From assembly GCA_002863125.1 (NCBI GenBank), contig PKEB01000012.1:1-64000 (forward strand): 64,000 bases of DNA, read 5' to 3'. Both the position numbers and the translations under genes were made by a program. This DNA is from Flavobacteriales bacterium. GTDB lineage: Bacteria; Bacteroidota; Bacteroidia; Flavobacteriales_D; Sanyastnellaceae. Below, one piece after another: positions 60,287 through 64,000 of this stretch (the stretch's first letter is position 1; each line of letters begins with the position of its first letter). The notes beneath the pieces were generated by a model. That model had not been told where the DNA came from, searched no databases, and saw nothing but the letters and a program-made list of their open reading frames with translations.

Positions 60287-60612
60287 GCTTCGATTTCGGC
60301 CGTTAAATCCGCATTTAACAGCTTCGTGCACTTGGGTTCGAGCTCGTCGTACGTGCCACTCAGAACCGTGCACTTTCCCTTGAAGTGAACCAGCAAGGCA
60401 CATTGTTCGGCCTGCGTGGGATTGTGACCGCACACCGAAATCAACATGTCGATGACGTGGTCAAACGTGTTGTGTTCGTCGTTGTACAAGACCAGATTGA
60501 AACCGGCTGTTTCCACCGTTTCCAAAACGGGGTCCACAGCCACCTCTTCCAAGGTGCTGGAATGCACAGTGCTGAATGTTTGTGTCGTGGAAATACGGTC
60601 CTGTGACTTCAT
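60283..60612 (-). CDS. clpS: ATP-dependent Clp protease adaptor ClpS
   Basis: A 109-residue adaptor delivering N-degron substrates to ClpAP. The ClpS core is NLVLYNDEHNTFDHVIDML, with the substrate-pocket NDE/H region, followed by GHNPTQAEQCALLVHFKGK. The ATG at 60612 follows an exact TATTTTTG box by 6 bases. Upstream residues in the open frame from 60663 are not family-like. Its 3' end overlaps rpe. Confidence 0.93.
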   Translation of the reverse strand: MKSQDRISTTQTFSTVHSSTLEEVAVDPVLETVETAGFNLVLYNDEHNTFDHVIDMLISVCGHNPTQAEQCALLVHFKGKCTVLSGTYDELEPKCTKLLNADLTAEIEA

Positions 60613-60618
60613 TATTGA

Positions 60619-60626
60619 CAAAAATA
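60619..60626 (-). promoter_or_regulatory. Candidate -7 box of clpS
   Basis: The minus strand reads TATTTTTG, an exact TAnnTTTG, ending 6 bases before the clpS ATG. A -33 TTTG is not seen at 19-20 bases. Confidence 0.45.
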
Positions 60627-60689
60627 GACCAATGTGAGTAGGTTGTCGGTTTTTGGAGAACAAACATCACATCAGGGGGTTCTAATGAT

Positions 60690-61391
60690 ATGAGTAAAGC
60701 CAAGGTGTTGTTTATCACTCCAGCCATTGCGAAATCTGGACACGGCGTTTCCCAAGTACTAACGGATTTGGGTTACGAAGTGAGCAGCGCTTCTACACCG
60801 GAAGAAACGGTGTTGACGGCAATGGAACTAGATCCTCAAGTCATTATTTGGCCAGACGCCTTGAATGGCGAAAATGCCTGGAGCCGGGTGAAGAACATCC
60901 TCGAATCCAAAAACCCGCTTATTTCATTGGCCAATGATTTCAATGCGGCAGCGTTGGAGGACGATGCAGCAGCGGTGCAAACCAACGAAACTCCTGGAGC
61001 AGTAAATGTACCGTTGGCAACGATGAATGCCTTAGTCGAGCAACTGGAACAAATCGGTGCACACGGAACGGGTAATCACCAGTTTTACACGAAAGTGGGC
61101 AACAAGTTGCGACGGATTGAGCTGGATGAAATCCGATACATCCAGGTAGAAGGCAAGTACAGCGCCATTCAATTGGAATCGCGGCAGTACCATGTAAAAG
61201 CCTCGTTGAAAGACCTGCTGCTGATTCTCGCGTCCGATGAATTTGTCCGCGTCAGCCGAAACTTCGTGGTGAACTTAAAGCACATCGATCACATTGATGT
61301 CTACCAGAGCACCGTTCACGTCGCAGGCGAGGATGTCCCAGTGAGCCGAACGTACAAGGACAACTTGATGAAAAACGTTCGACTTCTTTGA
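60690..61391 (+). CDS. LytTR-domain response-regulator-like protein with degenerate receiver
   Basis: A 233-residue putative DNA-binding regulator. Residues 1-110 look like a receiver fold (KAKVLFITPAIAKSGHGVSQ), but the region where the phospho-acceptor Asp should lie reads VIIWPDALNG, without the usual hydrophobic-D-x-xMP arrangement, and the Asp pair after strand 1 is missing. Residues 135-233 form a LytTR domain (YTKVGNKLRRIELDEIRYIQ; FVRVSRNFVVNLKHIDHI; VPVSRTYKDNL). No sensor kinase is adjacent. It is probably controlled by protein contact or level; that is inferred. Confidence 0.8.
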   Translation: MSKAKVLFITPAIAKSGHGVSQVLTDLGYEVSSASTPEETVLTAMELDPQVIIWPDALNGENAWSRVKNILESKNPLISLANDFNAAALEDDAAAVQTNETPGAVNVPLATMNALVEQLEQIGAHGTGNHQFYTKVGNKLRRIELDEIRYIQVEGKYSAIQLESRQYHVKASLKDLLLILASDEFVRVSRNFVVNLKHIDHIDVYQSTVHVAGEDVPVSRTYKDNLMKNVRLL

Positions 61392-61424
61392 GTCGAACCT
61401 GCGCCATTCCCAAGGTTAGAGCGT

Positions 61425-61432
61425 TACCTTTG
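61425..61432 (+). promoter_or_regulatory. Candidate -7 box of glnS
   Basis: TACCTTTG, an exact TAnnTTTG, is followed by CACC and the ATG at 61437, a 4-base distance. No -33 TTTG is visible. Confidence 0.45.
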
Positions 61433-61436
61433 CACC

Positions 61437-63116
61437 ATGTCGAATACGTCCATGGAAAGCGAGGACTCAGCACGCTCACTGAACTTTATCGAGCAGAAGA
61501 TTGAGGCAGACATAGCCGCCGGCAAACACGGCGGGCAAGTTCACACCCGATTTCCACCGGAACCCAACGGCTACTTGCACATCGGTCATGCCAAAGCCAT
61601 CTGTGTGAGCTTCGGACTTGCGCAGAAATACAGCGGCAAGACCAACTTGCGTTTCGACGATACCAATCCGGAAAAGGAAAGCGTCGAATACGTCAATGCC
61701 ATCCGAGAAGACATTGCTTGGTTAGGGTTTGAATGGAACGGTGGGGAGTTCTACACCAGCGATTATTTCCAGCAGCTCTTTGAATACGCCTGTGACTTGA
61801 TTAAGAAGAGCTTGGCTTACGTCGATGACCAAAGTGCAGAACAGATCGCCTCGCAAAAAGGCGCCCCTGGCACTCCGGGCACCAACAGCCCTTTCCGGGA
61901 GCGAACGCCCGAGGAAAACCTTCGCCTGTTCGAGGAAATGAAAGCTGGCCAATGCCAAGAAGGTGAGCGTGTGCTGCGTGCCAAGATTGACATGGCCCAT
62001 GACAACATGCTCATGCGCGACCCGGTTATTTATCGGGTGAAGTTTGTCGAGCACCACCGAACGGGAAAGGATTGGGTGATCTACCCGATGTATGATTTTG
62101 CGCACGGCCAATCGGATTCCATTGAACGCATTTCGCACAGCCTGTGTTCGTTGGAGTTTGAAAACCACCGGCCCCTGTACAACTGGTTCATTCAAGCATT
62201 GGATATCTACCCCAGCGAACAGACGGAATTCGCCCGGCTCAATTTGAATTATACCATCATGTCGAAGCGCAAGTTGCTGCGTCTGGTTGAGGAAGGGGTG
62301 GTAGACGGCTGGGACGATCCCCGCATGCCGACCATTTCCGGATTGCGACGGCGCGGGTACACCCCGGAGAGCATTCGTGTATTCGCAGAACGCGTAGGTG
62401 TCGCGAAGCGCAACAGTACCATCGATGTGAGTTTGTTGGAATGGTCGCTGAGGGACGATTTGAACCGCCGCGCACCACGCGTCATGGCGGTGTTGAACCC
62501 CATTCGTCTGGTTGTGCTGAATTACCCCGAAGGCCAAATGGAGATGCTGACAACCGTCAACAATCCAGAGGACGAGTCGGCGGGCACGCGTGAAATTCCG
62601 TTCGGGCGTGAGCTATGGATGGAAGCTGATGATTTCCGTGTGGATGTCAACAAGAAGTGGTTCCGGTTAGCACCAGGGCGAACGGTGCGTTTGAAATCCG
62701 CCTACATCGTTGAATACGCAGACCACATCGAGGATGAACACGGCAACGTGACCGAGGTTCATGTGAACTACATTCCGAACAGCCGCAGTGGCCAAGACAC
62801 GTCGGGTGTAAAGCCGAAGGGCACGCTCCACTGGGTTGCCGCGGACCAAGCTGAGGATGCGGAGGTGCGGTTGTACGACCGGCTGTTCCGCGAGGCTTCG
62901 CCAGAAGCCGATGGGGATTTCATGGACGCCTTGAATCCCAACAGCTTGGAAATTCTCAAAGGGTGCAAAGTGGAGCCTTCCTTGGCCCATGCCGAAGTGG
63001 GGACGGTCTTCCAATTCACTCGGTTGGGTTATTTCACCTTAGATTCGAAATACAGCACCCCGGGGTCACCCGTGTTCAACCGAGCCGTGACCCTCAAGGA
63101 CGGCTGGAAAGGTTAG
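61437..63116 (+). CDS. glnS: Glutaminyl-tRNA synthetase
   Basis: A 559-residue class I aminoacyl-tRNA synthetase charging tRNA-Gln. The HIGH-type motif is FPPEPNGYLHIGHAKAI and the KMSKS variant is IMSKRKLLRLV. Other family blocks are NLRFDDTNPEKE, YPMYDFAHGQSDSIE and WDDPRMPTISGLRRRGYTPE, and the C-terminal anticodon-binding barrels follow. Having glnS implies direct charging of tRNA-Gln; whether gatCAB is also present cannot be seen. A TACCTTTG box 4 bases upstream supports this start; an internal ATG at codon 6 is the alternative. Confidence 0.97.
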   Translation: MSNTSMESEDSARSLNFIEQKIEADIAAGKHGGQVHTRFPPEPNGYLHIGHAKAICVSFGLAQKYSGKTNLRFDDTNPEKESVEYVNAIREDIAWLGFEWNGGEFYTSDYFQQLFEYACDLIKKSLAYVDDQSAEQIASQKGAPGTPGTNSPFRERTPEENLRLFEEMKAGQCQEGERVLRAKIDMAHDNMLMRDPVIYRVKFVEHHRTGKDWVIYPMYDFAHGQSDSIERISHSLCSLEFENHRPLYNWFIQALDIYPSEQTEFARLNLNYTIMSKRKLLRLVEEGVVDGWDDPRMPTISGLRRRGYTPESIRVFAERVGVAKRNSTIDVSLLEWSLRDDLNRRAPRVMAVLNPIRLVVLNYPEGQMEMLTTVNNPEDESAGTREIPFGRELWMEADDFRVDVNKKWFRLAPGRTVRLKSAYIVEYADHIEDEHGNVTEVHVNYIPNSRSGQDTSGVKPKGTLHWVAADQAEDAEVRLYDRLFREASPEADGDFMDALNPNSLEILKGCKVEPSLAHAEVGTVFQFTRLGYFTLDSKYSTPGSPVFNRAVTLKDGWKG

Positions 63117-63125
63117 GCAGCACTG

Positions 63126-64000
63126 TTATTTTGGGGACAGGCCCATTTTGGCCGCCAACTCGAGCATGAGTTCTTTGGCCGGTCCCGGCTCATTGGGAAT
63201 CTCTCCGTCCAAAATGGCCTCCTTGATGGCGTTTTTCAAGTCGCCAATTGGCTTGCTCGGTGGAATACCGAAGGTTTCCATGATTTCTTCACCGGAGATG
63301 GGCGGCTGGAAATTGCGCAAGTGATCTTTCTCCTCGACGTCTTTCAATTTTTGTACCACGATGTCATAGTTGGCGAGGTAACGCTTGACGCGCGCTTCGT
63401 TTTTGGAGGTGATGTCCGCGCGGCACAGGATCATCAGGGCGTCTATGTCATCGCCTGCATCGAATAGCAATCGGCGTACTGCGCTGTCGGTGATTTGATT
63501 TTTGGTGAGCGCAATGGGCCGCAGGTGCAATAGCACAAGCTTTTGGACAAACTTCATTTTGTGGTCCAAAGGCAACTTCATTCGCTTGAAGATTTTGGGC
63601 ACCATGCGGGCGCCCTTGTCCTCGTGTCCGTGAAATGTCCAGCCTTGGTTGCGTTGAAAGCGTTTGGTGGCAGGCTTCGCAATGTCATGAAGGATGGCCG
63701 CCCAACGCAACCAAAGGTCGTTGGAGACTTTCGCCACGTTGTCCAACACTTCCAGCGTGTGGTAGAAGTTGTCTTTATGCCCAACACCATCGCGCCATTC
63801 CACGCCTTTGAGTGCCTCCATCTCGGGGAAGATGATGCCCAGCAATCCGCACTTGTCGAGCAACTTGAATCCAATCGAAGGCCGTGGGCTCAGGATGATC
63901 TTGTGCAGCTCGGTGTGGATCCGCTCTTGGCTGATGATCTCCATGCGGTTGGCATTTCGCTGAATGGAAGCGACGTTGGAGTCGGTGATGCGGAAGTGCA
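63126..64000 (-). CDS. cca: CCA-adding tRNA nucleotidyltransferase (3' part, cut by window edge)
   Basis: The reading frame is open to the window edge, giving about 290 C-terminal residues. The upstream part reads SNVASIQRNANRMEIISQER, the end of the neck region that follows the nucleotidyltransferase head. An HD domain follows with HTLEVLDNVAKVS, AILHDIAKP (His-Asp) and FHGHEDKGA, then the helical tail. This combination is the Bacteroidota CCA tRNA nucleotidyltransferase/poly(A) polymerase family with a C-terminal HD domain. The ATG at 63944 is internal and not the start. The catalytic head lies outside the window. Confidence 0.88.
   Translation of the reverse strand, partial: HFRITDSNVASIQRNANRMEIISQERIHTELHKIILSPRPSIGFKLLDKCGLLGIIFPEMEALKGVEWRDGVGHKDNFYHTLEVLDNVAKVSNDLWLRWAAILHDIAKPATKRFQRNQGWTFHGHEDKGARMVPKIFKRMKLPLDHKMKFVQKLVLLHLRPIALTKNQITDSAVRRLLFDAGDDIDALMILCRADITSKNEARVKRYLANYDIVVQKLKDVEEKDHLRNFQPPISGEEIMETFGIPPSKPIGDLKNAIKEAILDGEIPNEPGPAKELMLELAAKMGLSPK

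Noticed and set aside
1-64000. tRNA, rRNA, insertion sequence, prophage or toxin-antitoxin genes
   Set aside because: No cloverleaf-like sequence, rRNA segment, transposase, integrase or paired small toxin genes could be recognised by reading; gaps are mostly too short to hold them.

Overview
This window looks like chromosomal DNA of a Bacteroidota bacterium, most likely a member of the Flavobacteriales, with moderately high G+C. I cannot name a genus. The lineage call rests on a SusC/SusD pair, several cargo proteins with type IX secretion (T9SS) C-terminal signals, PorT-like and PorE-like T9SS components, the DUF3276, DUF5683, DUF4199 and WbqC-like families, a Rho factor with an Asn/Arg/Asp-rich insert, and start-proximal boxes resembling the Bacteroidota -7 consensus TAnnTTTG. 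Genes are tightly packed. Several same-strand neighbours share 1-4 bases at stop and start, and four convergent pairs overlap at their 3' ends. I saw no rRNA, tRNA, CRISPR array, insertion sequence or prophage.

Layout. 1-10,963 is housekeeping: the 5' part of dnaA, a thioesterase, a queuosine-tRNA mannosyltransferase homologue, an S1/P1-like nuclease, comB, gcvT, and a chromosome-partition/secretion cluster (DUF3276, parA, parB, DUF5683, lepB, WbqC-like). 11,039-22,438 holds a giant PKD-domain T9SS cargo protein, a DEAD-box helicase, msrB, an ECF-sigma cassette, lgt, mtaB and an FG-GAP T9SS cargo protein. 22,497-30,679 holds yigZ, a capsule-type dehydratase, a PorT-like barrel, rho, a phosphoesterase and a PorE-like protein. 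30,669-34,699 has a TonB-dependent receptor, a sugar dehydrogenase and a small secreted protein.

The most interesting region is 34,708-54,816, a starch/maltodextrin locus. On the minus strand lie, in transcription order, a Nudix-fold regulator (NrtR-like), a CotH-kinase-like secreted protein, a T9SS-exported GH13 amylase, SusC, SusD, two small secreted proteins and a lipoprotein GH13 amylase. Divergent from the regulator, on the plus strand, are pfkA, gapA, a BadF/NAGK-type sugar kinase, pgmB and a GH65 (maltose phosphorylase-like) enzyme. Together they suggest a route: extracellular starch cleavage, SusCD uptake, phosphorolysis of maltose to beta-glucose-1-phosphate plus glucose, conversion to glucose-6-phosphate, and glycolysis. 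An identical 17-base partly palindromic element lies upstream of susC and in the regulator/pfkA intergenic region. It is a strong candidate operator for the Nudix regulator.

54,827-64,000 returns to housekeeping: a lamin-tail protein, exoIII, an arginyl-transferase-like protein, SPFH/NfeD, coaE, rpe, clpS, a LytTR regulator with a degenerate receiver, glnS and the 3' part of a CCA-adding enzyme.

A second window-wide pattern is a TAnnTTTG-like box that ends only 4-7 bases before the start codon of ten genes. This suggests widespread leaderless transcription.
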